Source: Pectobacterium sp. CFBP8739 (GTDB lineage Bacteria; Pseudomonadota; Gammaproteobacteria; Enterobacterales; Enterobacteriaceae). Taken from it: a stretch of DNA of 64,000 nt. The translations under genes and the position numbers were made by a program. Positions 38,824 through 48,514 of this stretch are shown here, in pieces. Below the pieces are notes generated by a model. The model ran no database searches. It had not been told where the DNA came from and saw only the letters and a program-made list of their open reading frames with translations. The first letter of the stretch is position 1; each line of letters begins with the position of its first letter. The stretch covers positions 41,395 through 105,394 of the forward strand of contig NZ_JACDRR010000028.1 of the NCBI RefSeq assembly GCF_013449375.1, read 5' to 3'.

Positions 38824-40503
38824 TCAGAATTTTTCCCATCCTCCGCTATCGTGACGGTGAGCTGACAACAGCGGCGTGGTGCTCTGCCCAACCGTGCGAT
38901 GAACGGGTGCAGCGACCGCTGGGCGGGAAAAGGACATTGTCGGATCGCGACCTGAATCCAGATCGAACACATCCACCAAAGCAGACAGTTCTTTTGTTTG
39001 TTCGTCGAGGTGAGCGGCTGCCGCTGCCGATTGCATCACTAACGAGGCATTCTGCTGCGTGACGCTATCCATTTCGTGCACCGCCTGACTAATCTGCGTG
39101 ATGCCTCGCGTTTGCTCATCCGTTGCGGCAGAAATCTCGCTAATCAACTCATTAACATGCGCAATAGCCCCAATGATTGCCGTCATCGCTTCACCTGATT
39201 GTTTCACCAACCCCGCACCGTTTTGCACCCGTGATACGGATTCCGCAATCAGCGATTCAATCTCTTTTGCCGCCTGTGCACTGCGCTGTGCCAACGTGCG
39301 AACTTCGCCTGCCACCACAGCAAACCCTCGCCCTTGTTCCCCAGCACGCGCCGCTTCAACCGCCGCGTTCAGCGCCAGAATATTGGTCTGAAACGCGATG
39401 CTATTAATGACTGAAGTAATATCAGAAATTTGTCGGGAACTGGCGCTAATCCCATCCATCGTCGTCATCACATTAGCGCTGATATTCCCACCGTTCTGCG
39501 CCATGTTGGCCGCATCCTGTGCCAGCTTACTCGCCTGATGAACATGTTCGGTGGTCTGTCGCACCGTCGAACTTATTTCTTCCATACTGGTAGCCGTCTG
39601 CTGTAACGCCGCCGCCTGCTGCTCTGTACGGCTGGAGAGATCATCGTTACCACTCTTGATACTCGATGTCCCGTTATTGAGTTCCGTCGTACTCTGCCTG
39701 ATGACCGTCACCGTATCACGCAAACTTTTCTGCAACAGTTTGATATCCGGTATCAACCGCCCTGCACAGTTCTTGCCGAATTCAACCAATTCACAACCTA
39801 AGCGCCCTGCCGTAAGTTGTGCCAAATGCGATTTCAGCACGGAAATCGGAACAACCAAGTAGTTTTTCAAATAATATTCCGTAAACATCAACGCGATAAG
39901 ACCAATAATCATCACCGCAATCAGGGCGTTACGATTTTGGGCATTGTGTTCATGCACGCTGGGAATCATGGAAGAAGACGTAATCGCGTCCGAATAACGT
40001 TTAAGATCTTCACCAAACGTCAGGCTAATGGGGGGATACACAGAGCGAAATATTTGTTGAAATCCTTCGTAGTCATTACGCTGTAGCGCTGCGCTCATCG
40101 GGTCGATCGCAGTGGTAATGAGTGTGCTCCACGTTTTTTTTACCGCATCAACCGTCGCGGGGTCAACACCAACCTGCTCCGATGTTTGGAATTTCTCCAG
40201 TGAATCCTTGGTGTTTTTTAGCGCAGTTTGTGCCATTTCCAAGGTCTTTCTGCCGTTTTCGGGATCATTGTGCTGCAAATAATACACGCCCCTTTCCATG
40301 CGCGTTACCGCACGAAAATATTGATCGGAGCCATAAACCAGATGGGAATACGTTGTTCGCTGAATCTCACTTTTATCGAGAAGATTGGTGACTTGATAAA
40401 GCGAGTAAAGGCTGAATCCTGATGCTATTCCCCACACCACTAACAGAAAAGCCACAATGATCAGCACCATTATTCTTATGCTGATATTTTTTAGAAATTC
40501 CAT
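38824..40503 (-). CDS. Methyl-accepting chemotaxis protein
   Basis: This 559-residue chemoreceptor has a membrane segment (about 8-30), a periplasmic four-helix ligand domain (about 32-185), a second membrane segment (about 190-210), a HAMP linker and the signalling domain with the invariant tip around [18 protein letters not shown]. It ends in GWEKF, a W-x-x-F CheR tether. The start at 40545 has no ribosome-binding site; the ATG at 40503 follows GCGGAG and is preferred. Its ligand domain differs from that of the receptor at 7179, so the two probably sense different compounds. Confidence 0.92.
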   Translation of the reverse strand: MEFLKNISIRIMVLIIVAFLLVVWGIASGFSLYSLYQVTNLLDKSEIQRTTYSHLVYGSDQYFRAVTRMERGVYYLQHNDPENGRKTLEMAQTALKNTKDSLEKFQTSEQVGVDPATVDAVKKTWSTLITTAIDPMSAALQRNDYEGFQQIFRSVYPPISLTFGEDLKRYSDAITSSSMIPSVHEHNAQNRNALIAVMIIGLIALMFTEYYLKNYLVVPISVLKSHLAQLTAGRLGCELVEFGKNCAGRLIPDIKLLQKSLRDTVTVIRQSTTELNNGTSSIKSGNDDLSSRTEQQAAALQQTATSMEEISSTVRQTTEHVHQASKLAQDAANMAQNGGNISANVMTTMDGISASSRQISDITSVINSIAFQTNILALNAAVEAARAGEQGRGFAVVAGEVRTLAQRSAQAAKEIESLIAESVSRVQNGAGLVKQSGEAMTAIIGAIAHVNELISEISAATDEQTRGITQISQAVHEMDSVTQQNASLVMQSAAAAAHLDEQTKELSALVDVFDLDSGRDPTMSFSRPAVAAPVHRTVGQSTTPLLSAHRHDSGGWEKF

Positions 40504-41036
40504 AATGCACTCCGCGACGTTAATAAATATTTTCTGTCCGTACACGCTGTCGGAAAAATTTTTACTTCTTACTCATAACGGTGCTGCCCATTGTCTCGCG
40601 CCCTTACCCCACGCAATCTCACAGACGTTTTGGAATTCCCTGATTTATTCCCCATAAGAGGGGAGGCCATGCTAAATACTAATAAATAGAATGAATTACC
40701 TTCCTTGGGGTATCCATCTCCATGGTTTTAAACCACCAACAAGGGCTACTGTCCCATCCCTGTCAGCGGCACATAAATGTAATATCGTCAAAAACAGTAT
40801 AGGCCTTAATAGATAAAGACGAGGAATACACTGTCACCTTATTTTCCAGACGAGTGTCTTATGGGAAAAGGTCGCAGCGCTCAACACGTTAGGCCAGTTT
40901 GTCATCGCCCTGAGCATGACCACGATCAGTAAATTAATTTTCTTTATCGGTGATTATCGAAGGTTAAATGACTGCATCAACAGCCGCCATAGGAATGCAG
41001 TTCTTACGATCCAAAACTCGGCTTTGGAGAATAATC
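40504..41036. other. Chemoreceptor / fdhF divergent intergenic region
   Basis: About 530 bases. A sigma-54 promoter and FhlA sites like those of E. coli fdhF were looked for and not found. A membrane-like frame across 40860-41000 may be chance. Confidence 0.5.
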
Positions 41037-43187
41037 ATGCAGAAAGTGCTTACCGTCTGTCCGTATTGCGGGTCAGGCTGCAAAATTAACCTGCTGGTAG
41101 AGAACGGCAAAGTGATTGGTGCAGAAGGGGCAAACGGCGTCACCAACGAAGGTGAACTGTGCCTGAAAGGCTATTACGGCTGGGATTTTCTTAATGACAC
41201 GAAAATTCTGACACCGCGTTTAAAACAGCCGCTGATCCGACGTCAGAAAGGCGCTCCCTTTGAAGCGGTATCCTGGGATGAGGCTATCGATTTTGCCAGT
41301 TCGCGATTAAAAACGATTAAAGAGAAGTACGGCGCCGCGTCGATTATGCACACGGGATCGTCACGCGGCCCCGGTAATGAAACCAATTACGTGATGCAGA
41401 AATTCGCCCGAGCAGTCACCGGGAATAATAACGTCGACTGCTGCGCCCGACTCTGCCACGGCCCTTCGGTCGCCGGATTGCAAGTTACGCTGGGCAACGG
41501 CGCAATGAGTAATTCCATCTGTGAAATTGAAAAGACCGACTGCATCCTGATTTTCGGCTACAACGCCGCCGACTCACACCCTATCGTGGCGCGCCGGATC
41601 CTGAAAGCCAAAGCACGCGGGGCAAAAATCATCGTGTGCGATCCCCGCCATATTGAAACCGCCCGCATCGCCGATCTGTGGCTGCCGTTGAAAAATGGCT
41701 CCAACATGGCGTTGGTCAACGCGTTCGCCAACGTCCTAATTAACGAAGGCCACTACGATAAGGCTTACGTTGCCCGCCATACCGAAGGCTTCGAGGAATT
41801 CAGCCAAATCGTCGCGAAATATACGCCGGAATATGTAGCCGACATCACCGGCCTGTCGCCGAAATTGATTCGAGACGCAATGCGAATGTATGCCGCCGCG
41901 CCGTCCGCCACCATTCTATGGGGAATGGGCGTGACGCAATGGGGGCAAGGCGTGGATGTGGTCAAAGGGCTGTCCGGTCTGGCGCTGCTGACCGGCAATC
42001 TGGGGCGGCCGAACGTCGGCGTAGGGCCGGTACGTGGACAAAACAATGTGCAGGGCGCATGCGATATGGGCGCGCTGCCCAATATGTTCCCCGGTTATCA
42101 AAAAGTCACAGATAAAGCGGTGCTGGCGAAATTTGCCGATGCCTGGGGGGTGCCTGAACTCTCTGATAAAGTAGGCTACTCGCTGACCGATCTTCCGCAC
42201 AAAATACAGGAAGGAAAAATCAAGGCCAACTATGTAATGGGGGAAGATCCGCTGCAAACCGAGCCAGACCTGTCGATGCTGCGTGATGCCTTCAACGAGC
42301 TGGAATTGTTGATCGTGCAGGACATCTTCATGACCAAGACCGCCGCGATTGCCGATGTGATTTTACCTGCGACCTCCTGGGGCGAGCACGAAGGGGTTTA
42401 TACCGCCGCTGACCGAGGATTCCAGCGATTTTATAAAGCAGTGGAACCACAGGGCGATGTGAAACCCGACTGGGAAATCATCAGCCTGATGGCTACGGCG
42501 CTCGGCTATCCGATGCACTATAACAACACGCAGGAAATCTGGGACGAACTGCGAGCACTCTGCCCGCTGTATTACGGTGCGACCTACGAGAAAATGGCGG
42601 GGCTTGGCTATGTGCCCTGGCCATGCCCGACGGAAGACAGTCCCGGAACACCGTGGTTGTATGCGGGTAATCACTTCGATCGTCCCGGCGGAAAAGGCTT
42701 ACTGCTCACGGCCGAGTGGCGACCGCCGATGGAACGGGTGGATGAGGATTACCCGTTAGTCTTGTGCACCGTGCGCGAAGTTGGCCATTACTCCTGCCGT
42801 TCCATGACGGGCAACTGTACCGCATTACAAACGCTGGCGGATGAGCCGGGCTACGTGCAGGTTAGCCCATACGACGCTGAACGTTTAGGCATCCGCGATC
42901 AGCAGTTGGCCTGGATCTCGTCGCGACGCGGCAAGGTTATCTCTCGCGTTTCAGTCAGCGAGCGCATCAATAAAGGTGCCGTTTACATGACCTACCAGTG
43001 GTGGATCGGTGCCTGCAATGAACTGACGTTGGATCATCTCGATCCGGTGTCTAAAACGCCGGAATACAAACACTGCGCTGTTAAGTTGGAGCCGATTGAC
43101 GATCAACATGCAGCGGAGAACTATGTACAACAGGAATACAGCCAGTTGAAAGATCGGCTGCGCAGCACCGCAGAAAACGTCAGCTAA
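41037..43187 (+). CDS. fdhF: Formate dehydrogenase H-type molybdoenzyme, cysteine variant
   Basis: This 716-residue enzyme matches E. coli FdhF (715 residues) across its length. It oxidises formate to CO2 using a bis-MGD molybdenum cofactor and one [4Fe-4S] cluster held by CPYCGSGC and CLKG. At residue 140, where E. coli uses UGA for selenocysteine, this gene has TGC (bases 41454-41456) in CCARLCHGP, so it is a cysteine form and needs no SECIS element. The ATG at 41037 has GGAGA before it; the upstream in-frame ATG at 40968 does not. No hydrogenase genes are adjacent. Confidence 0.9.
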   Translation: MQKVLTVCPYCGSGCKINLLVENGKVIGAEGANGVTNEGELCLKGYYGWDFLNDTKILTPRLKQPLIRRQKGAPFEAVSWDEAIDFASSRLKTIKEKYGAASIMHTGSSRGPGNETNYVMQKFARAVTGNNNVDCCARLCHGPSVAGLQVTLGNGAMSNSICEIEKTDCILIFGYNAADSHPIVARRILKAKARGAKIIVCDPRHIETARIADLWLPLKNGSNMALVNAFANVLINEGHYDKAYVARHTEGFEEFSQIVAKYTPEYVADITGLSPKLIRDAMRMYAAAPSATILWGMGVTQWGQGVDVVKGLSGLALLTGNLGRPNVGVGPVRGQNNVQGACDMGALPNMFPGYQKVTDKAVLAKFADAWGVPELSDKVGYSLTDLPHKIQEGKIKANYVMGEDPLQTEPDLSMLRDAFNELELLIVQDIFMTKTAAIADVILPATSWGEHEGVYTAADRGFQRFYKAVEPQGDVKPDWEIISLMATALGYPMHYNNTQEIWDELRALCPLYYGATYEKMAGLGYVPWPCPTEDSPGTPWLYAGNHFDRPGGKGLLLTAEWRPPMERVDEDYPLVLCTVREVGHYSCRSMTGNCTALQTLADEPGYVQVSPYDAERLGIRDQQLAWISSRRGKVISRVSVSERINKGAVYMTYQWWIGACNELTLDHLDPVSKTPEYKHCAVKLEPIDDQHAAENYVQQEYSQLKDRLRSTAENVS

Positions 43188-43967
43188 TCTCCCTTACCTA
43201 AGCCGCCGCGAACCTCAGCCGTCAGGTAAAAGCCGTGGCGGCTTAACGTTGCACTTCGGCGTTGAAAACGCCAGCCACGATAAAGTAAGCATCAAGCTTC
43301 TTCGCTGAAATAACCAACAGCGAGGCCTAAAATCATCGATAACATATGTTTAAAAAATAAAAAACACCATTTTAAACACACTAAATGCCTTAAAAGTTAC
43401 AAATAGAAACATATAGAGCAATAAGTAAACGCAAAACCAGTAACACCAAAATTAACTTTAAATCATTAAATAAAAGTCACGATTTAAATAATTAAAAAAT
43501 TAAATTTTTTATAAAAATACATGTATATAAACTTTTCGTTAATTGTTCTTTTATTTTTACTTAATCTTTAAGTAATTCACCATATGTTTTATTGATGTAT
43601 AGCCACAGATCATTAGCAACACTAATTCAACACATTACGCCACGCTACACCGGTAAAGAAAATCATAATAAATCATTGTTTATTAACAAATTAATGAGAT
43701 ATGTTTGTTTTATGCGTTCGGTGTATCACATCCCCATTTATCATTACAGGTGACATGGATATGCATTTTTCGCATGACAAAGATCACAATTACATAACAA
43801 TCCGCAGAAAAAAAATGTAAAAAGCAAGAATCGTTGTAATATCGGCGGGCAGACACAACACCCCAATAACAGATTCGGGTGAAGGCTTGGTGTATTCAGG
43901 GAAACATCAGCCATCACACGGCAATAATATTGTGTTGTCTGAATCAATTCATCAACATGAGGTTTAT
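43188..43967. other. Long AT-rich region before the symporter gene
   Basis: About 780 bases without a gene. It contains a CRP-like site at 43773. The rest, very AT-rich, holds no recognised element, and no terminator for fdhF was found. Confidence 0.55.
43773..43788. promoter_or_regulatory. CRP-like site upstream of the symporter gene
   Basis: CATGA-CAAAGA-TCACA matches TGTGA-N6-TCACA at 8 of 10 bases. Dicarboxylate symporter genes are often cAMP-CRP dependent. Confidence 0.5.
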
Positions 43968-45272
43968 ATGCAAAGACAGAAGTTACTTGTGCAGATAGTC
44001 TTGGCTATCGTCCTGGGAATATTAATTGGCTGGGCCTGCCATCAATATCTGGATGGCAGTCGAGCAAAAGAAGTTGCGTCCTATTTCAACATGGTTACCG
44101 ATATCTTCCTGCGCTTGATTAAAATGATCATCGCACCACTGGTCTTTGCTACGCTGGTTTCCGGTCTGGCAAGCATGGGCGGAAACTCTTCTGCCGTTGG
44201 TCGTATCGGTATGAAAGCGATGATCTGGTTTGTCACCGCATCATTCATTTCCCTGCTCATCGGTATGCTCTTCGCTAACCTGTTCCAACCCGGCGCAGGC
44301 ATGAATCTGCCGGTTCCTGTACAACAGGTTGCTACGGGTCTGAACACTGACGGGTTTACGCTTAAGAGCTTCATCAGCCATATCTTCCCGAAAAGTATCG
44401 TAGAAGCGATGGCGAACAATGAAATTCTGCAAATTCTGGTGTTCTCACTGTTCTTTGGTTCTGCTCTGGCTTATGTCAAGGGTAAAAACAAACACGCGAC
44501 TGCGATCATCTCCATGATCGAAGAACTCACCAAAGTCATGTTCCGTATAACCGATTACGTCATGGCGCTGGCTCCTATTGCTGTCTTTGCCGCAATCGCT
44601 TCCGCGATTACCACACAAGGGCTGGGGCTGCTTTACGACTTCGGTAAATTGATCGGTGAATTCTATCTTGGTTTGGCCTTGCTATGGAGCGTTCTGTTCC
44701 TGGTTGGCTATCTGTTCCTGGGCAAAGGCATTGTTAGACTGGCGAAACTGATTCGTGAACCTACCATGTTGGCTTTCGCCACAGCGAGCAGTGAGTCTGC
44801 TTACCCGAAAACCATGGAAGCGCTGACCAAATTCGGCGTGCCGAAAAAAGTCACCAGCTTTGTGCTACCACTCGGTTATTCGTTCAACCTTGACGGCTCC
44901 ATGATGTACCAGTCCTTTGCGATTCTGTTTATCGCACAGGCTTACAACATCGATCTGAGCATTACCCAGCAAATCCTGATTCTGCTGACGCTGATGATCA
45001 CCAGTAAAGGGATGGCGGGCGTAGCGCGTGCTTCCATCGTGGTAGTTGCCGCCACGCTGCCGATGTTCAGCTTACCAGAAGCCGGTATCCTGCTGATTAT
45101 CGGTATCGACCAGTTCCTGGATATGGGGCGTACTGCAACTAACGTCATCGGTAACAGTATCTCTACTGCCGTTGTGGCCAGTATGGAAAAAGATATCCAT
45201 GATGATGAGGAAGAGGCTACCGACGACGTCGTCGCCTATCAGGAACCTCAGCAGGCTACGCAAAATAGCTAA
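43968..45272 (+). CDS. Dicarboxylate/amino acid:cation symporter (DAACS family)
   Basis: This 434-residue inner-membrane protein has eight membrane helices and two re-entrant loops. The family motifs ATASSESAYPKT, GYSFNLDGSMMYQ and DQFLDMGRTATNV mark the substrate and cation sites. It is related to GltP and DctA but distinct from the gltP gene at 25501. The frame opens at 43887; the ATG at 43968 has GAGG five bases before it. Together with the LysR gene and the aspartate/glutamate racemase downstream, the likely substrates are acidic amino acids, perhaps of D form; this is inference. Confidence 0.88.
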   Translation: MQRQKLLVQIVLAIVLGILIGWACHQYLDGSRAKEVASYFNMVTDIFLRLIKMIIAPLVFATLVSGLASMGGNSSAVGRIGMKAMIWFVTASFISLLIGMLFANLFQPGAGMNLPVPVQQVATGLNTDGFTLKSFISHIFPKSIVEAMANNEILQILVFSLFFGSALAYVKGKNKHATAIISMIEELTKVMFRITDYVMALAPIAVFAAIASAITTQGLGLLYDFGKLIGEFYLGLALLWSVLFLVGYLFLGKGIVRLAKLIREPTMLAFATASSESAYPKTMEALTKFGVPKKVTSFVLPLGYSFNLDGSMMYQSFAILFIAQAYNIDLSITQQILILLTLMITSKGMAGVARASIVVVAATLPMFSLPEAGILLIIGIDQFLDMGRTATNVIGNSISTAVVASMEKDIHDDEEEATDDVVAYQEPQQATQNS

Positions 45273-45297
45273 TGCTGAGTGAGTGAATACGTCATCT

Positions 45298-45326
45298 ATA
45301 GCGGCCTTTAGGCCGCTATTTTTTTA
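45298..45326 (+). terminator. Strong rho-independent terminator of the symporter gene
   Basis: ATAGCGGCC pairs with GGCCGCTAT across a 4-base loop and runs into eight T. It lies 26 bases past the stop. Confidence 0.9.
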
Positions 45327-45359
45327 TCTCTCGTTGCACAGCCAACGCTGCCACGACGT

Positions 45360-46259
45360 TTATAGTCCAGATGCTGATGACAGCCCTTTCATGTAGCGCC
45401 AGAATTTCTCAGAGGCCACATTCAGCCGTGCATCAAGGCGATACAGATAAACCCCCATGCGGATCACCGCATTTTCCATGCTCAGGATCGTCAGCTCTTT
45501 GTTTTTCAGCTCTTCCTGAATAGAATAGTCCGGCAGCCAGGCAATACCATAACCTTTCTTCGTCATACGTTTGAGCAAGTCGCTCATGGAAGAGACGAAA
45601 TTGACCGTAAACTTATCGCTGTCGACGCTGGATAAGTAGCGGCTAACCTGACGCCCCATGTAGCTCGTCTCGGTATAGTTGAGTAGTGGCACCGATGAGG
45701 CGCTGACATCAAACAGCGGTTTCCCAGCACTATCACACGCGCAGACCGGATAAAGCCGAGATTCCAAGATCTTCTCGTGCATAAAGGGCTCTCCCATCAG
45801 ATCCTCATTGTAGAATGAGAAAATGAAGTCACTGCGCCCTTCTTTGAGATTCAGCACGGCTTCATCGACATCGATCGATTCGACATAGAAGATTTTTTCC
45901 TGCGGATCCGGCACGTCTTTTAGCAACTCCGGCATGATGAAAACCGACAGCGAATGCGCTGCCGCAATGGTGATCTTGTTTTTGTAATTATCACCGCCGT
46001 GCAGCTTATTGAGCTGATATTCCAAATCATCCAGCGTATTGCGGATATAGGCGTGAAACACGCGCCCCTGCTCAGTTAACTGTAGCGGCAACGCACTACG
46101 GTCGAAAATATCAAAGCCAACCGCCGCTTCCAGAGCCTGAATACGCCGACTGAATGAGGACTGAGAAATATTCCGCTTCTCGGCAGCTAACGTAAAACTC
46201 CGGTGTTCTTCCAGCACGATAAAATCATACAGCCACTTGGTTTCGATATTATTCAGCAT
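45360..46259 (-). CDS. LysR-family regulator, HypT (YjiE)-like
   Basis: This 299-residue regulator has an N-terminal winged helix-turn-helix (about 18-40, FTLAAEKRNISQSSFSRRI) and a periplasmic-binding-like sensor domain. It resembles E. coli HypT/YjiE over its full length (IETKWLYDF opening, AAAHSLS, CGIAWLP-like segments), but sequence differences make it a relative rather than clearly the orthologue. The frame begins at GTG 46262; the ATG at 46259 is preferred. It lies between a symporter and a racemase gene and may control either. Whether it senses oxidants is unknown. Confidence 0.8.
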   Translation of the reverse strand: MLNNIETKWLYDFIVLEEHRSFTLAAEKRNISQSSFSRRIQALEAAVGFDIFDRSALPLQLTEQGRVFHAYIRNTLDDLEYQLNKLHGGDNYKNKITIAAAHSLSVFIMPELLKDVPDPQEKIFYVESIDVDEAVLNLKEGRSDFIFSFYNEDLMGEPFMHEKILESRLYPVCACDSAGKPLFDVSASSVPLLNYTETSYMGRQVSRYLSSVDSDKFTVNFVSSMSDLLKRMTKKGYGIAWLPDYSIQEELKNKELTILSMENAVIRMGVYLYRLDARLNVASEKFWRYMKGLSSASGL

Positions 46260-46496
46260 CACCCCTCACTCAAACGCGCAGCGTCATATTTTCGTTCCCT
46301 ATGCCAACGTTCTACCTCTGCCAACGACCTGCATCGCCAATAAAGCTCCCTCCACTATACACCGTCAAAACCAATAAAAGCATAGAGATGCCAATAGTTA
46401 TGCAAATCCTACATAGGAGATGGGAATTTAGCAATTCACATTACCTAGCAGTATGCGATTATTCTTTCAATTTCATAATGCTACAGGGTAAACAGC

Positions 46497-47213
46497 ATGA
46501 ACAGTCTCGTGGGAATTCTTGGTGGTATGGGGCCAGGTGCTACCGTTGATGCGATGCAAAAGCTGATCAAAAACACGCCAGCGTATCGGGATCAAGACCA
46601 TATTCCGATGATTGCGGTTTCTATTCCTGATATCCCTGATAGAACGAAATGCATCCTTCAGCACAGCGCGTCGCCGCTGGATAAAATGCTGCAATATATG
46701 AAAATTCTCGAAAATGCAGGCGCTGAATGCATCATTATCCCGTGTAATACCGCGCACTATTGGTTTAATGAATTAAAACAGCAATGCCGGGCGGAGATGA
46801 TCAGTATCATTGATGTGACCTGTCAGGCGATTAAAAGTGCCAACACCACGCGCGTCGGCCTGTTAGCGACGACAGCGACGGTCAAAGCGAGAATTTATCA
46901 GGACAACCTGATTGCCGACAATATTGAGTGCTACACGCCGGATGATGCAGACCAACACCAGGTAATGGAAAGCATTTACGCATATAAATCCGGTGATATC
47001 GTCGGCGCCTATAGCCTATTATCACCGGTAAAAGATCGTCTGTTGCAGGCTGGCGTTGAGAAAATTATTCTGGGTTGTACCGAACTTCCTCTGATTCTGG
47101 AGCAGGAAGTCAAAACGTCACCGCAACACTATATCGATGCAACGGAAGAGTTAATTAAGAAAACAGTCGAGTGGTATTTTACCCACAGTCCGAGAAGTGA
47201 TATTGCCGCTTAA
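46497..47213 (+). CDS. Aspartate/glutamate racemase family protein
   Basis: This 238-residue enzyme belongs to the Asp/Glu racemase superfamily with two catalytic cysteines, in IIIPCNTAHYW (about residue 83) and IILGCTELPL (about 195). The GGMGPGATVDAM opening is typical. E. coli YgeA and related enterobacterial enzymes interconvert L- and D-aspartate or glutamate. It is divergent from the HypT-like LysR gene, the usual sign of direct regulation. With the symporter it suggests a small unit for D-acidic amino acid use. No co-transcribed gene follows. Confidence 0.87.
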   Translation: MNSLVGILGGMGPGATVDAMQKLIKNTPAYRDQDHIPMIAVSIPDIPDRTKCILQHSASPLDKMLQYMKILENAGAECIIIPCNTAHYWFNELKQQCRAEMISIIDVTCQAIKSANTTRVGLLATTATVKARIYQDNLIADNIECYTPDDADQHQVMESIYAYKSGDIVGAYSLLSPVKDRLLQAGVEKIILGCTELPLILEQEVKTSPQHYIDATEELIKKTVEWYFTHSPRSDIAA

Positions 47214-47240
47214 TTCTTTCATGAATATATCTCAATAAAT

Positions 47241-47265
47241 ATGCCACTCGGCAGCCGAGTGGCAT
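47241..47265. terminator. Hairpin between convergent racemase and pnl genes
   Basis: ATGCCACTCGG pairs perfectly with CCGAGTGGCAT across a 3-base loop. Neither side has a long T-run, though the minus side is ATTTATT. It probably ends both converging transcripts. Confidence 0.65.
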
Positions 47266-47346
47266 CGTGTAATACGCTCAATATCTAATTAACATCAATT
47301 CATAATATTGCGTATGCAAGAACGAAGATAAATAACCGTTCCGTGG

Positions 47347-48291
47347 TTATGATGGGAACTTGAGCGCACTATTTTGCGCGCCTGCATTAGCAACCACCCA
47401 GGATTTCGCCGCAGAGGTACTCATCAGACTGTATGAATAATTAGATGACGCTGTCCATTTAGCCGCAGGCGATTTACTTGCTACCGCCGCCGGTGAACTG
47501 CCATTATCGCTAAAGGTTGAACCATTACCTTTATCATCAACCATTCCATTCTTTTCCGCACCGCTGCCAAATACGTTGCGTTCAGAAATAACATTGGCAT
47601 TCTGTGCGACAGTAAAAGCCAATTGGAATTTATTGATGTAGTTGTTGAATACGTGGAAATAACCGTAACGCATCAGTCCTGGTGCACGCACCTGAATGTT
47701 TTCGTAATAGTTATGACAGATAGTCAAACGCGGATAGCCATTGTAAGCGCTATTATTGTCATCTGCTGGGTGACCGAAAATGCAGCCATATTTATGATTT
47801 GAGAATACGCAGTTACTAATCGTGACGTAATCCGCTTTTTCACCGACATAAATCAGTTTATCGAGGCTACCGTCGTTCTCATTCCACGTATGTCCAGGCC
47901 ATGAGCAGTGATCGACCCAATATCCCTTACCGTAGTTCAAATACAGCTGAATATCGTCATTATCTTTGATCCCGACATCATGTTTGAAAACCAGATTCTG
48001 GAAAATGACGTTGGCAGAGCTGGCATCCGCGCGCAGGTGAATGTTGGTCAACACATTCGCCCCACCGAAAGAACCGACGATGGTTTTATTGCTGCCAAAT
48101 ACCACTTTGGTCAGCGCGGATGCTTTCAGCGATGCGCCCAGCACCACAATCGTTTTTGCGGATCCGCTCACGGCTGATGTAAAATCGGCCAGAGAATTTA
48201 CCGTAACAACTTTACCGCCAGTCCCTCCGGTAACATTCGCCGCTTTTGCAAAACCAATAATCCCAGTAAGATTTGTTGTTGGATAAGCCAT
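47347..48291 (-). CDS. pnl: Pectin lyase
   Basis: This 314-residue family 1 polysaccharide lyase cleaves methyl-esterified pectin by beta-elimination (EC 4.2.2.10). It is near identical to the known Pectobacterium carotovorum Pnl. The parallel beta-helix is marked by IKDNDDIQLYLNYGKG, the WVDHCSWPGH motif and VRAPGLMRYGYFHVFNNY, which carries the catalytic arginine region. There is no N-terminal signal peptide; Pnl is known to be released by damage-induced lysis rather than by the Out system. In carotovorum, pnl is activated by RdgB after DNA damage. This gene is the clearest mark of a soft-rot host. Confidence 0.95.
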   Translation of the reverse strand: MAYPTTNLTGIIGFAKAANVTGGTGGKVVTVNSLADFTSAVSGSAKTIVVLGASLKASALTKVVFGSNKTIVGSFGGANVLTNIHLRADASSANVIFQNLVFKHDVGIKDNDDIQLYLNYGKGYWVDHCSWPGHTWNENDGSLDKLIYVGEKADYVTISNCVFSNHKYGCIFGHPADDNNSAYNGYPRLTICHNYYENIQVRAPGLMRYGYFHVFNNYINKFQLAFTVAQNANVISERNVFGSGAEKNGMVDDKGNGSTFSDNGSSPAAVASKSPAAKWTASSNYSYSLMSTSAAKSWVVANAGAQNSALKFPS

Positions 48292-48465
48292 AAATTTTCC
48301 TCTTTACAATTAGTGAATAGTAATGTCAATTGAGGTGTTAATTAACAAAATAAATAACACGCACTCGACAATTACAGAGTGTATATAGGAAAATTTATTA
48401 CACTTATTAATCGAGTTTAATAAAAAACAAACCCTGCGAATAATTCATTTTTAATTAATGGCCTA

Positions 48466-48489
48466 CCACCTCTATGATAAAAGAGGTGG
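48466..48489 (-). terminator. Possible terminator of nlpA
   Basis: CCACCTCT pairs with AGAGGTGG across an 8-base loop, about 26 bases past the nlpA stop. The following minus-strand tract is AT-rich without a clean T-run. Confidence 0.5.
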
Positions 48490-48514
48490 CATAATAACAA
48501 TCTAATTATTATTA

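Noticed and set aside
40700..41036. Sigma-54 promoter of fdhF
   Set aside because: CGGCACATAAATG near 40780 has the -24 element but no GC at -12, so it was not called.
40860..41200. A membrane-like frame (LNTLGQFVIALSMTTISKL) before and into fdhF
   Set aside because: It has no convincing start and overlaps the well-supported fdhF in another frame; likely chance.
43744..43947. A 67-codon minus-strand frame upstream of the symporter
   Set aside because: It covers the CRP-like site and reads as low-complexity, Cys- and Leu-rich sequence with no ribosome-binding site.
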